DNA of 64,000 bases from Eoetvoesiella caeni (GCF_003315175.1 NZ_QNRQ01000009.1:1-64000); one strand, 5' to 3'. Positions 26,940-36,491 are shown, numbered from the stretch's first letter. The notes: a model not told the origin generated them from the letters alone. Made by a program: numbers and translations.

Positions 26940-27743
26940 CTAGACGGATTCTTTGCGCCGCTGTATGCGGTTTGCAACGAGAACGCATATTCCCACGACC
27001 AAAATAAAAAGCGTGGCCAGCGCGTTGATCTCGGGTTTAAGACCCAGGCGGACCCGCGAAAACACCTCGAGCGGCAAAGTGGTGTACCCCGGCCCCGACA
27101 GGAAGGAGGCGATCACGACATCGTCCAGCGACAACGTGAATGCCAGCAGCCAAGCCGCGGCAAGCGCCGGCGCTATCAACGGCAGCGTAATCGTAAAGAA
27201 TACCTTGAGCGGCGTCGCGCCCAGGTCCAGCGCCGCCTCTTCGAGCGAGCGATCCAGATCGCGTATGCGCGACTGGATCACCACGGCCACATAGGCCATG
27301 CAAAGGATGACGTGGCCCACCCAGATGGTGAACACGCCGTTGCCGGAAGGCCAGCCGAATACCTTGCCGAACTCGACGAACATCAGCAGCAGCGAAATTC
27401 CCAATACCACCTCGGGAATCACCAGCGGCGCGCTGAGCATGCCGACGTACAAGGTAAAGCCGCGAAAACGGCCCGAGCGAACCAGCACATAGCCCGCCCA
27501 AGTGCCGATGACAGCCGCGGCCGTGGCTGTCATGGCTGCTATTTGCAGCGACAAGAGCGCCGCGCTCAACAGCGCCTGATCGTCGAACAGGGCGTGGTAC
27601 CAGCGCAGCGAGAACCCGGTCCAGGATGTCATCAAGGGCGAATCGTTGAACGAATACGCCATCAGGCATACGATAGGCACGTATAAAAATGCGTAGCCCA
27701 GGAATAAAACGATGGCACGCAGGGTACGGTTGGGCTGGATCAT
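26940..27743 (-). CDS. Polyamine ABC transporter permease (PotI-like)
   Basis: 267-residue inner-membrane permease with about six transmembrane segments. The EAA cytoplasmic loop EEAALDLGATPLKVF lies near residue 160, where it docks on the ATPase. It is the last gene of a four-gene minus-strand operon of potF-, potG/A-, potH- and potI-like genes for uptake of putrescine or spermidine. Its start overlaps the end of the PotH-like gene by 4 bp. The exact polyamine cannot be told from the permease. Confidence 0.9.
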   Translation of the reverse strand: MIQPNRTLRAIVLFLGYAFLYVPIVCLMAYSFNDSPLMTSWTGFSLRWYHALFDDQALLSAALLSLQIAAMTATAAAVIGTWAGYVLVRSGRFRGFTLYVGMLSAPLVIPEVVLGISLLLMFVEFGKVFGWPSGNGVFTIWVGHVILCMAYVAVVIQSRIRDLDRSLEEAALDLGATPLKVFFTITLPLIAPALAAAWLLAFTLSLDDVVIASFLSGPGYTTLPLEVFSRVRLGLKPEINALATLFILVVGICVLVANRIQRRKESV

Positions 27744-28660
27744 CGCGCTCCCCGCCCTTCGCGCTCGAACTGGCGAACCTGGTTGTGCTGAAAGATAATC
27801 ATGGGTATCAGCAGAAACAGCACCATCACGACCGTCACCGCCGAAGCCATGGGCCAGTCGGCGTTATTGAAGAATTCGGTCCACATGACCCGCCCCATCA
27901 TCAGCGTATTGGCGCCGCCCAGCATCTCGGGGACAACATATTCGCCCACGGTGGGAATAAAGACCAGCATGGCGCCGGCCACCACGCCCGGCATGGACAA
28001 GGGCAAGGTTACCGACAAAAATGCGCGCCATGGCCTGCAGCCCAGGTCGTAGGCCGCTTCCAGCAGGCGCAAGTCCATCTTCACCAAAGTGGCGTACAAC
28101 GGCAAAATGAAAAACGGCAAGTAAGCGTAGACCAGGCCAATATAGACTGCCAGGTCAGTACGATAGATTTCAAGGGGAGTCTTGATAAGGCCGAGCCAGA
28201 TCAGCGCGTTGTTCAGCAGCCCATCGTTGCGCAAAATGCCCACCCATGCATAGACGCGCAGCAACAGCGAGGTCCAGAATGGCAAGATGACCGCAAACAG
28301 CAGCAGGTTGCGCAAGGCCGGCCGCGAGCGCGCAATGTAGTACGCCATGGGGTAGCCTATCAGCGCACAGCATACCGTGGTGACCAGCGCCATCTTCACC
28401 GAACTGAAATACGTGGCGATATACAGGCTGTCCGAGAACAACAGCGCGTAGGTGCGCAAATGCAGGCTCAGGGCGATGGCCTGGTCCTTGATTTCCACCA
28501 GCGGCGTATACGGTGGAACACCGAAAGCCAAGTCCGCGAAGCTGATTTTCAAGACCAGCAAAAAAGGCAGCAGCAAGAACAGGCCCAGCCACAGGAATGG
28601 CGGGGCAATGGCCAGAAAACGGCCGGACGGAGCCAGGCGCGCCAGGGACAGCCTGCTCAT
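27740..28660 (-). CDS. Polyamine ABC transporter permease (PotH-like)
   Basis: 306-residue permease with a longer N-terminal periplasmic loop, typical of PotH/PotB. The EAA loop LLEAAYDLGCRPWRAF lies near residue 205. ATG 28660 overlaps the stop of the ATPase gene (ATGA) and is preferred to a longer in-frame ATG at 28849, which would run deep into that gene. It forms the membrane channel together with the PotI-like permease. Confidence 0.9.
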   Translation of the reverse strand: MSRLSLARLAPSGRFLAIAPPFLWLGLFLLLPFLLVLKISFADLAFGVPPYTPLVEIKDQAIALSLHLRTYALLFSDSLYIATYFSSVKMALVTTVCCALIGYPMAYYIARSRPALRNLLLFAVILPFWTSLLLRVYAWVGILRNDGLLNNALIWLGLIKTPLEIYRTDLAVYIGLVYAYLPFFILPLYATLVKMDLRLLEAAYDLGCRPWRAFLSVTLPLSMPGVVAGAMLVFIPTVGEYVVPEMLGGANTLMMGRVMWTEFFNNADWPMASAVTVVMVLFLLIPMIIFQHNQVRQFEREGRGAR

Positions 28661-29787
28661 GACGGCAGCACCGTCGCCGCATCGCTGGCCCAGCTGGCGT
28701 AGACTTCTTCGTCCACAGCCGGAGCGTCGGCCTGAGCCAGCATCATGGCGGGAATACTGGCTTCGATCAGCAGCCCGGAGTCCAGGCGAATTTGATAGCG
28801 CACATAACCACCCATCCAGGCGACGTGGCTGACCATGCCATGCGCCCAATTATGCTCGGCCTCGGGCTGTTCGCGCTGAACGCGTATATGTTCGGGCCGC
28901 ACAGACACATGCACGTCCATGCCCAAGGGTTCGTTGACGCCATGGTTGACGTACAAAGGACGCGAAAGCTGGTCGGTTTCGATCAGCACGTGGTCGGCCT
29001 CGTCCACGACAATGGCGCCGTCGAACAAATTGGTCGAGCCGATGAAACCGGCCACGAAGCGGCAGTTGGGAAAAGTATAGACATCATGCGGCGTGCCGCA
29101 CTGCACGATCTGGCCTTCGGTCATGACCGCCAGGCGGTCGGCCATGGTCATGGCCTCTTCCTGGTCGTGCGTGACCATGATGCAGGTCACCCCCACCTGT
29201 TCCAGTATTTTGGTCAACTCTATTTGCGTCTTCTGGCGAATCTGCTTGTCCAGCGCCGACATGGGTTCGTCAAGCAGCAACAGCTTGGGCCGCTTGACCA
29301 GGCTGCGCGCCAGGGCCACACGCTGCTGCTGGCCGCCCGACAACTGATGCGGTTTGCGGCGCGAGAATCCGGCCATCTGCACCAAGTCCAAAGCCTCGAA
29401 TACACGATCGTGGATTTCGTTGGCAGCGACCCCTTCCTGTTTGAGGCCGAAGGCCACATTGGCCTGGACCGACATATGCGGAAACAAGGCATAGGACTGG
29501 AACATCATATTGACCGGCCGCCGGTAAGGAGGCAAGGCGGTAATGTCCTCGCCGTCCAGATAGATACGGCCCGAGGTGGGTTCTTCGAACCCCGCCAGCA
29601 TGCGCAACAGAGTGGACTTGCCGCAACCCGAACTGCCCAGCAAGGCAAAAATTTCACGGCGGCGCACCGACAGGCTGACCGACTGCACAGCCACGGTATC
29701 GCCGTAGATCTTGACGATCTCTTCGACCCGCACGAACTCCTCCGCGTCGCCCGACCAGGCTGGCGCTATCAAGCGATTATCCTGCAT
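28657..29787 (-). CDS. Polyamine ABC transporter ATP-binding protein (PotA/PotG-like)
   Basis: 376-residue ATPase energising the importer. Walker A GSSGCGKST is at 51-59, signature LSGGQ at 149-153 and Walker B LLLLDEP at 169-175; a C-terminal TOBE/OB regulatory domain covers about 280-376. ATG 29787 (MQDNRLIAP) is 4 bp after the substrate-binding-protein stop and is preferred to the longer ATG 29886. Because the binding protein is PotF-like, the PotG designation is slightly more likely than PotA. Confidence 0.92.
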   Translation of the reverse strand: MQDNRLIAPAWSGDAEEFVRVEEIVKIYGDTVAVQSVSLSVRRREIFALLGSSGCGKSTLLRMLAGFEEPTSGRIYLDGEDITALPPYRRPVNMMFQSYALFPHMSVQANVAFGLKQEGVAANEIHDRVFEALDLVQMAGFSRRKPHQLSGGQQQRVALARSLVKRPKLLLLDEPMSALDKQIRQKTQIELTKILEQVGVTCIMVTHDQEEAMTMADRLAVMTEGQIVQCGTPHDVYTFPNCRFVAGFIGSTNLFDGAIVVDEADHVLIETDQLSRPLYVNHGVNEPLGMDVHVSVRPEHIRVQREQPEAEHNWAHGMVSHVAWMGGYVRYQIRLDSGLLIEASIPAMMLAQADAPAVDEEVYASWASDAATVLPS

Positions 29788-29791
29788 GGCG

Positions 29792-30892
29792 TCAACGGCC
29801 CGACTTAAGCTCGGCCCACATGCGCGTTTGCAGGCGCTGGATGGGCAAGGGCTGCGGCTTGATGACGAACAAGCTGCGCGCAACATCGGCGGGCGGATAA
29901 ATCATGGGGTTGTCGGCCACTTCCTTGTTGACGTACTTGCGCGCTTCCTTGTTGGCATTGGGATAGAACATGGTATTGGTAATGGCGGCGTGTACCTGGG
30001 GTGTTTCTATGTAGTTGATGAACGCCATGGCTTCGGCGGGATGGGCCGCGTCCTTGGGAACAGCCATGGTGTCGAACCAGACCGGCGCGCCGCCGTTGGG
30101 CAGGTAATAGTCGATGGCATAGGGTTTCTTGGCCAATTGCGCTCGGTGCCGGGCTATCATGACGTCGCCCGAAAAGCCGTAGACCATGCACAGATCGCCA
30201 GCAGTAAGCTCATCGATATAGCCCGACGAGCTGAACTGGCGCACAAACGGCCGGATCTTCTTCAAGAGCTCCAACGCAGCCTTGTAGTCTTCCGGGTCGC
30301 TGCTGTTGGGATCTTTGCCCAAGTAATGCAACACGGCCGGAAACACCTGGGCGGCCTCATCCAGTATGGAGATGCCGCAAGACTTGAGCTTTTCCGCGTT
30401 TTCGGGCTTGAACAACATGCCCCAGTCGCCCAAAGGCGCGTCGGCGCCCATGATTTCGCGCACCTTGGTGACGTTGTAGCCCAGGCCGTTGGTGCCATAG
30501 CCCCAGGGCACGAGGTACTCATTGCCGGGATCGACGGTCGCGACCAAGGCCATGATTTCCGGGTCAAGATATTTGAGATTGGGCATTGCCGCTTTGTCGA
30601 GCTTGCGGAACAAGCCCGCCTGGAGCTGGCGCGCCGCATAGTGCGTCGAAGGAACGACGACGTCATAACCCGACTTGCCCGTAAGCAGCTTGGCCTGCAG
30701 CGTATCGTTGCTGTCGTAGACATCGTAGCGCACCTTGATGCCGGTTTCCTTCTCGAAGCCTGAAATCGTGTCGGGCGCCGTGTATTCGGCCCAGTTGTAT
30801 ACGTTCACAACTTTTTCCTGAGCCCAGGCCGGCGACATGGCAAGCACCAGCCCCAGCCCGCAAACAAACCGCCTTGCCAAACCGAAATCCAT
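29792..30892 (-). CDS. Polyamine-binding periplasmic protein (PotF/PotD-like)
   Basis: 366-residue substrate-binding protein with a Sec signal peptide (about residues 1-25, cleavage after AWA before QEK). The mature start VVNVYNWAEYTAPDTISGFEKETGIKV-type sequence, here beginning VVNVYNWAEY, is the hallmark of PotD/PotF. Further in, AGLFRKLDKA and MVYGFSGDVM line the binding cleft. ATG 30892 has CAGGAG 6 bp upstream, so it is preferred to ATG 30952. It is the first gene of the pot operon. Confidence 0.93.
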   Translation of the reverse strand: MDFGLARRFVCGLGLVLAMSPAWAQEKVVNVYNWAEYTAPDTISGFEKETGIKVRYDVYDSNDTLQAKLLTGKSGYDVVVPSTHYAARQLQAGLFRKLDKAAMPNLKYLDPEIMALVATVDPGNEYLVPWGYGTNGLGYNVTKVREIMGADAPLGDWGMLFKPENAEKLKSCGISILDEAAQVFPAVLHYLGKDPNSSDPEDYKAALELLKKIRPFVRQFSSSGYIDELTAGDLCMVYGFSGDVMIARHRAQLAKKPYAIDYYLPNGGAPVWFDTMAVPKDAAHPAEAMAFINYIETPQVHAAITNTMFYPNANKEARKYVNKEVADNPMIYPPADVARSLFVIKPQPLPIQRLQTRMWAELKSGR

Positions 30893-30918
30893 GGATAACT
30901 CCTGAGAAACAAGTTTTC

Positions 30919-31040
30919 CGCAGCAAAAAACTGCATGAAGTGCGGTACACAAACCGCGTAGTGCCGAAAATTCCGCATGAACCGCAGAAAGGCCTGCACA
31001 AAATGCAGAAAATGCCTGAAAGCGGTAAAGAACTGCACGC
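30919..31040. repeat. Degenerate 9/12-bp repeat array (YGCANGAAA) upstream of the pot operon
   Basis: In the gap between the PotF-like gene and kdkA the word YGC recurs at 30974, 30983, 30995, 31004, 31013, 31022 (as GCGG) and 31034, spaced 12, 9, 12, 9, 9, 9 and 12 bp apart. Earlier related copies sit at 30919, 30932, 30941, 30955 and 30962 with less regular spacing. The best units are TGCACAAAA, TGCAGAAAA and TGCCTGAAA. The region is upstream of the pot operon on the minus strand and may hold its promoter; no clear -35/-10 pair stands out. Function unknown. Confidence 0.55.
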
Positions 31041-31084
31041 CAAAAGGCGTGATGATAATGCCTTTTGGCTTTGAATGTGGCGAT

Positions 31085-31861
31085 TTATGCGGCCATCAGC
31101 CCGGTATAGGCCTGATTGACGGCAAGCCAATACCGATCGCCGGCTGCGCCCGCCACTTTAACCAAAGAGCGCCGCAGACGCTGCAAATTCTGTGTACGCG
31201 GCCCCGACGTCATGGTGCGCCTGCGTCCACGGTCAAAGTCAATAAGCCAGACTTTTCCTGTGTGGTCGATCAAGATATTAAAGGCATTCAGATCCGCGTG
31301 CCACACCCCGGCCTCGTGCATGGCGTAAATGGCGCCAGCCACCCGTTGCGGATTGCTGGCTTCGAGCATCTTGGCCAGGGCGCGGGCCTGCGGAATGCAC
31401 TCGGTCAGCAAGGCGGCCCGGTAAACAGGCCCGCTGCGCCAGTAGGCCGCCGCCAGAGGCCGAGGCACCGGCAAGCCCCGCCCTGCCATAAAGTGCATAA
31501 GGTCGAACTCGGCAAACGAACGCGTGCGCCCGGCTCCTGCCCAAAAGTAATGGTCATGGCTAAGGCGCGCAATCAGGCCTCCGCGCCGATACTGCCTGAG
31601 CACGGCGTTGTCCAGCCCCGGACCATGGACGTACCAGGCAGCCTGGCGTCCGCCGACGCCGACCGGCGTCGCGCGCAGCCCGGGCGTTGCCGGGTCGAAC
31701 AACGCTGGGGAAGGCTCCGGGATACGGTCCGGTGCGAAACGCATCGCTCCGCCAGCGAAAAACAGGTCCCGCGGCGGCGGCAACGAATTATTCGTTCCTC
31801 TACCCGAAGGCATCGGGCCTGAGGCATCGGCCTCGTCCAGACCGGCAAACGGACCGTTCAT
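31085..31861 (-). CDS. kdkA: 3-deoxy-D-manno-octulosonic acid kinase (KdkA)
   Basis: 258-residue member of the small RIO/eukaryotic-like kinase fold that phosphorylates Kdo at O-4 in the inner lipopolysaccharide core, as known in Haemophilus and Bordetella where a single phosphorylated Kdo is used. The catalytic loop HADLNAFNILID is at about 188-199 and the metal-binding LIDFDRGRRR near 208. ATG 31861 overlaps the stop of the upstream permease gene (ATGA). The first about 60 residues are poorly conserved and Pro/Gly-rich. Confidence 0.88.
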   Translation of the reverse strand: MNGPFAGLDEADASGPMPSGRGTNNSLPPPRDLFFAGGAMRFAPDRIPEPSPALFDPATPGLRATPVGVGGRQAAWYVHGPGLDNAVLRQYRRGGLIARLSHDHYFWAGAGRTRSFAEFDLMHFMAGRGLPVPRPLAAAYWRSGPVYRAALLTECIPQARALAKMLEASNPQRVAGAIYAMHEAGVWHADLNAFNILIDHTGKVWLIDFDRGRRRTMTSGPRTQNLQRLRRSLVKVAGAAGDRYWLAVNQAYTGLMAA

Positions 31862-34362
31862 ACCACCTCGCGAAGAGAAGCCAGGGGCGGCGCTTTCAAT
31901 ACGTTGCGCAATGCCAGGCTGCCGCCCACGCAGGCCGCGGCGATGCCCAGGAATGCGCCCACGGGCCAGGGCCACCACGGCAGCGAAAAGGAAAATTCAA
32001 AAACGCGATCGGCCAACACCGAAGCAACGGCCAGCGCTCCGCCCGCGGCCAGCAGGCCGGACAAGGCGCCGATCAGTATCATTTCCATGCGCAAGGAAGT
32101 GGACAGCAGGCTAGAGCCCGCGCCCAGCACACGCAGTACGGCCGCTTCATGGGTGCGTTCGTCGCGCGTGGACGAAAACGCGGCGGCCAGCACGATCAGG
32201 CCGGCTGCCACCGTGAACAGAAACAACAATTGCACCGCGCCGATGACCTGGTCAAGTATGTTTTTGACCTGCGCCAGAATCGCCCCCACATCGAAAACCG
32301 TCAGGTTGGGAAAGTCATGGACCAATTGCTGCTTGAAGGCAATCTTGTCCGCCGGCAAGTGAAACGACGTAATAAACGTGGTGGGCGCGCCTTCCAGAGC
32401 CCTCGGCGACATCACGGCAAAAAAATTGACATCGAATGAATCCCACTTGACTTCACGCAAGCTGCTTACCGCCACCGTTGTTGCCTGGCCCGCGATGTCG
32501 AACGTCAGTGTGTCGCCCAACTTTATCTTCAGTGTCTTGGCCAGGCCGTCCTCGAGCGAGACCTCGTCATTGGCCGGATCGATCCAGCGGCCCGCAATAA
32601 TCGTGTTGCTGCTTGGCAAGGCGTCCAGATAGGAAAGGTTGAATTCGCGCTCGACCAGCCGTTGCGCCCGCTCGTCGCTATAGGCATCGCCGCTGATTGC
32701 TTTGCCATTGATGGCCACCAGGCGGCCGCGCACCATGGGCGCCAGCGGCTGCGAGCTCAGGCCCGCCGCCGCAAGGCGCGCCTGCATTGCCTGACGCTGA
32801 TCGGGCTGGATATTGATAAGAAAAGTATTGGGGCTGTCCGGCGGCAAGGTATCGCGCCAGCCCGCCAGCAAGTCCGTGCGGACCAAGGCCAGCAAAAGCA
32901 GGACCATCAAGCCGATCGACAACGCGCTTATCTGGGTGATGGTGAGGGCCTTGCGGCGCACCAGGCCAGCCAGCGCAAAGCGCAAGGCCGGCTGGGCGGC
33001 GATTACGCGGCGAGCCGCGTCCAGCAACTGGACCATCAGCCAGGCCAGCAAGGCAAACGCTCCGAGCGCCGCGAGGAACCCGCCGCATATAACCAGGCTA
33101 AGCCGGGCATCCGCGGAGATCCACCAGGCCAGGCCGTAAAAAGCCGCCGCGGCTATCGCGTACGCCGGCCACCGATGACGGCGCGGCAAGGCGTATTCGC
33201 GGCGCAAGACACGCGACGGCGGCACATTGCGCAAAGCCATGAGCGCCGGCAAGGAGAAGCCCAGCAGCAATACCAGGCTGGTAGCCATGCCTTGATATAC
33301 CGGCCGCCAGGAGGCGGCGGGCAAGACGGTGTCGAACCAGGCAGCCACCGCCGCAGCCAGTGCATGCTGCACGCCATAGGCGGCAGCAACGCCCACAGCC
33401 CCGGCCAGCAAGGCCAGCAGGAAAAATTCGCTCCAGAGCATCAGGCCCAGCTGCCGGCGCGTGACGCCAAGGCAACGCATGACGGCAATGCCGTCGCGAT
33501 GCCGTAAAGTAAAGCGGCGGGTAGCCAGCGCCACGGCTACAGCCGCAATCATGACGGCCAGCAAAGCCACCAGGACCAGGAACTGCTGGGCACGCTTAAG
33601 CGAACCCGTAATCTCGGGACGCGCCGAATCCAGGCTGCTTAATTCCTGCCCGCGCTGCAAACGCGGCGTCAACCAGCTTTTATAGGCGTTGACTGCCTCG
33701 GCAGTGCCCGCGACCAGCAGGGTATAGCGCACGCGGCTGCCCGGCCCCAACAAGCCGGTGGCCGGCAGATCGTCCATATTGATCATGGCCCGCGGCGCCA
33801 CGTTGACAAACTGCACCCCGCGGTCGGGCTCGAAAACAATGACGCGCTCGATCTTCATGGCTGCATCGCCCACATGCAGCGTGTCGCCCACATGCAATCC
33901 CAATAGCGCCAGTACCTGGGCGTCGACCCAGACGCCGCCACGCCGGGGGACATCGGGCGCAGGTTCGCCGTCGCCTCCCGGCGCGGCCGCCACCTTCACC
34001 CGGCCGCGCAAAGGATAGCCATGCTCGACAGCCTTTAGCGAAACCAATTGCGAGCTATCGGCCGAGCCGGCCATCGACGGGAATTGCATCGTACGAGCCG
34101 TAGTCAGTCCCTGTTGCGCCGCCCGCTCGATAAAGGGCGCCGGCAGCGGCTCGCCGCTGTTCAACGCCAGGTCGCCCCCCAGCATCTGGGCAGAGTTGCG
34201 TTCCAGCGCCCGGCCTACCCGGTCGGTAATGAAGCCCACGCTGGACACGGCCGCCACAGCAATGATCAGCGCCAACGCCAGCAGGCGCAGTTCGCCAGAA
34301 CGGGCATCGCGCAGCAATGCCCGTACACCGTTGAAGAAATAGGATAAGCCGCTCAAGTGCAC
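31858..34362 (-). CDS. FtsX-family ABC transporter permease (YbbP-like)
   Basis: 834-residue inner-membrane protein with two FtsX permease blocks. There is one N-terminal transmembrane helix, a large periplasmic domain (about 50-255), a cluster of helices (about 260-500), a second periplasmic domain (about 510-700) and three C-terminal helices. RHRDGIAVMRCLGVTRRQL and TRDERTHEAAVLRVLGA are the cytoplasmic coupling segments typical of YbbP/LolC-type permeases. No partner ATPase (YbbA) lies next to it in this window. It is translationally coupled to kdkA. Confidence 0.87.
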   Translation of the reverse strand: MHLSGLSYFFNGVRALLRDARSGELRLLALALIIAVAAVSSVGFITDRVGRALERNSAQMLGGDLALNSGEPLPAPFIERAAQQGLTTARTMQFPSMAGSADSSQLVSLKAVEHGYPLRGRVKVAAAPGGDGEPAPDVPRRGGVWVDAQVLALLGLHVGDTLHVGDAAMKIERVIVFEPDRGVQFVNVAPRAMINMDDLPATGLLGPGSRVRYTLLVAGTAEAVNAYKSWLTPRLQRGQELSSLDSARPEITGSLKRAQQFLVLVALLAVMIAAVAVALATRRFTLRHRDGIAVMRCLGVTRRQLGLMLWSEFFLLALLAGAVGVAAAYGVQHALAAAVAAWFDTVLPAASWRPVYQGMATSLVLLLGFSLPALMALRNVPPSRVLRREYALPRRHRWPAYAIAAAAFYGLAWWISADARLSLVICGGFLAALGAFALLAWLMVQLLDAARRVIAAQPALRFALAGLVRRKALTITQISALSIGLMVLLLLALVRTDLLAGWRDTLPPDSPNTFLINIQPDQRQAMQARLAAAGLSSQPLAPMVRGRLVAINGKAISGDAYSDERAQRLVEREFNLSYLDALPSSNTIIAGRWIDPANDEVSLEDGLAKTLKIKLGDTLTFDIAGQATTVAVSSLREVKWDSFDVNFFAVMSPRALEGAPTTFITSFHLPADKIAFKQQLVHDFPNLTVFDVGAILAQVKNILDQVIGAVQLLFLFTVAAGLIVLAAAFSSTRDERTHEAAVLRVLGAGSSLLSTSLRMEMILIGALSGLLAAGGALAVASVLADRVFEFSFSLPWWPWPVGAFLGIAAACVGGSLALRNVLKAPPLASLREVV

Positions 34363-34396
34363 CGCCCCGCCTTATAAAGCACCGAAACAAGCAACT

Positions 34397-35752
34397 TTAG
34401 CGCAAACGGTCGATGGCCGCGTCGACCCGGTCGACCGGCCATACTTCCAGCCCTTCGATGGGATGGCGAGGCGCATTGGCCTTGGGGATGAGAGCCAGGT
34501 TGAAACCCAGCTTTGCGGCCTCTTTCAGGCGTTCTTGCCCGCGCGGAGCCGGCCGGATTTCGCCGGCCAGGCCGACTTCACCGAACACAATAAGCCCTTT
34601 GGGCAAAGGCTTGTTGCGCAGCGAAGACATGATCGCCAGCAATACCGGCAGATCGGCGGCCGGTTCGGTAATCTTGACCCCGCCCACCGCGTTGACGAAG
34701 ACGTCCTGGTCGTATGTGGCCACCCCCGCGTGGCGGTGCAAGACAGCCAGCAGCATGGCCAGGCGCGTGCTTTCCAGCCCCACCGACAGGCGCCGGGGAT
34801 TGGGGACATGGGCGCTGTCGACCAGCGCCTGGATCTCGACCAGCAGCGGCCGGCTGCCTTCCTGGGTTGCCATCACGCAGGAACCTGCCACATCAGTGTC
34901 GTGCTGCGACAGGAACAAGGCCGACGGATTGGCCACGCCCCGCAGGCCCCGGTCGGTCATGGCGAAGACGCCAAGTTCGTTGACCGCGCCGAAACGGTTT
35001 TTGAACGCCCGGATCAAGCGGAAGGACGAATGCGTGTCGCCTTCGAAATAAAGCACGGTATCGACAATGTGCTCGAGCACGCGGGGCCCGGCCAGCGTGC
35101 CGTCTTTGGTGACATGGCCGATGAGCACAATGGTGATGCCGGTTTGCTTGGCGAAACGCGTCAGTTGCGCCGCGCATTCACGCACTTGCGACACCGAGCC
35201 GGGCGCAGCGCTGAGTTCGCTGGAATACAAGGTCTGGATCGAGTCGATGACCGCCACGGCCGGGCGCTGCTCGGCCAGGGCCGCCACGATGGCTTCAAGG
35301 CGGATCTCGGCCAGAAGATTGACTTCGCCGGTGGAGAGTTCAAGGCGCCGCGCGCGCAGCGCCACTTGTTCGGCGGACTCTTCGCCGGTGACATACAAGA
35401 CCGACACGGCGTTGGACAGCGAAGCCAGCGCCTGCAACAGCAGCGTGGACTTGCCTATGCCAGGATCGCCGCCGATAAGCACCACGGCCCCCGCAACCAG
35501 TCCGCCGCCCAGGACGCGGTCGAATTCAGGAATGCCCGAAGGCTGCCGTGGCAGTTCGCGCGCTTCGATTTCGGACAGGCTGCGCACGGGACTTGCGCCG
35601 GCCAGAGGCGCAAAGCGATGCGCCGTCGCGGCCGGGGCCGCAACCGATTCGACCAGGGTGTTCCAGGCCCCGCAGTGGGGGCATTTGCCTTCCCATTTGG
35701 GGCAGGTGCCGCCGCATTCGTTGCAAACGTATGAAGTTTTAATTTTAGCCAT
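34397..35752 (-). CDS. radA: DNA repair protein RadA
   Basis: 451-residue ATPase that promotes branch migration in homologous recombination. A zinc finger (Cys 10, 13, 24, 27) is followed by Walker A GGDPGIGKST (94-103), the RadA-specific KNRFG motif (251-255) and a C-terminal Lon-protease-like domain with KPLPKGLIVFGEVGLAGEIR-like sequence. ATG 35752 (MAKIKTSYVC) is the family start; an upstream in-frame ATG at 35812 overlaps the SDR gene. It is part of the minus-strand run alr-SDR-radA-permease-kdkA. Confidence 0.96.
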   Translation of the reverse strand: MAKIKTSYVCNECGGTCPKWEGKCPHCGAWNTLVESVAAPAATAHRFAPLAGASPVRSLSEIEARELPRQPSGIPEFDRVLGGGLVAGAVVLIGGDPGIGKSTLLLQALASLSNAVSVLYVTGEESAEQVALRARRLELSTGEVNLLAEIRLEAIVAALAEQRPAVAVIDSIQTLYSSELSAAPGSVSQVRECAAQLTRFAKQTGITIVLIGHVTKDGTLAGPRVLEHIVDTVLYFEGDTHSSFRLIRAFKNRFGAVNELGVFAMTDRGLRGVANPSALFLSQHDTDVAGSCVMATQEGSRPLLVEIQALVDSAHVPNPRRLSVGLESTRLAMLLAVLHRHAGVATYDQDVFVNAVGGVKITEPAADLPVLLAIMSSLRNKPLPKGLIVFGEVGLAGEIRPAPRGQERLKEAAKLGFNLALIPKANAPRHPIEGLEVWPVDRVDAAIDRLR

Positions 35753-35774
35753 GGTGCCAGTGTAACGGCTGGCC

Positions 35775-36491
35775 TTAGCGGCCCGCCAAACTGCCGCCGC
35801 CGTCCACGCCAAGGACTTGCCCGGTAATGTAGCCGGCCTCGGGCGAGAGCAAAAAAGTTACCGCCGCGGCGACATCGGAGGGCTGCCCCAGGCGGTGCAT
35901 GGGAATGCTGGCCAAGGCTTTTTTCTCGGCATCGCTGCCGGCGGGATGGCCGGCGCGAAAAAGTTCGGTTTCGATGGGGCCGGGCGATACGGCATTGACC
36001 GTAATGCCGAACTCGGCCAGTTCGAGGGCCCAGGTTTTGGTGCAGCCGATCAGGGCGCTTTTGGCCGCCGAATAGCTGGTGCGCTCGAAGGCGCCCGAGG
36101 CCGCGCGACTGCAAATATTGACGATACGGCCTTCCTGGCGCGCTTTCATGGCTGGCACAAAGGCCTGGGTTACCTGCACGGCCACCCGCACATTCAGGTC
36201 GAACACATTGTAAAGAGAGGCCAGGTCGACCTCGCCCAGGGGCTCGGGCTTGACCAGGCCGACATTGTTGACAATGGCGTCGACCGGATATTTTTCGCGG
36301 ATGACCCGCAGGATGTCTTCGGTTTCACCGGCATTTTGCAGGTCGCACGAATATAAATAGCCCGGAAAGTCAATATCCTGAGTATGCCTGGCCAGCCCTA
36401 CGACATGGCAGCCCAGATCGGCCAGCCGCCGGCTGACGGCCCAGCCTATGCCTTTCGTCGCACCCGTAACCAGCACACACTTGTTCTTCAC
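35775..36491 (-). CDS. Short-chain dehydrogenase/reductase (FabG-like)
   Basis: 238-residue NAD(P)-dependent oxidoreductase of the classical SDR type. The cofactor motif TGATKGIG is near residues 9-16, NNVG near 75, and the catalytic Ser with YSAAK near 145-149 (sequence RAASGAFERTSYSAAK). It resembles 3-oxoacyl-ACP reductases, but the family is broad and the substrate is not predictable. It lies 22 bp upstream of radA and 95 bp downstream of alr on the same strand. Confidence 0.88.
   Translation of the reverse strand: MKNKCVLVTGATKGIGWAVSRRLADLGCHVVGLARHTQDIDFPGYLYSCDLQNAGETEDILRVIREKYPVDAIVNNVGLVKPEPLGEVDLASLYNVFDLNVRVAVQVTQAFVPAMKARQEGRIVNICSRAASGAFERTSYSAAKSALIGCTKTWALELAEFGITVNAVSPGPIETELFRAGHPAGSDAEKKALASIPMHRLGQPSDVAAAVTFLLSPEAGYITGQVLGVDGGGSLAGR

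Noticed and set aside
28792-29808. 338-codon plus-strand frame opposite the PotA/G-like gene
   Set aside because: Antisense shadow; the minus strand has Walker A, signature and Walker B in order.
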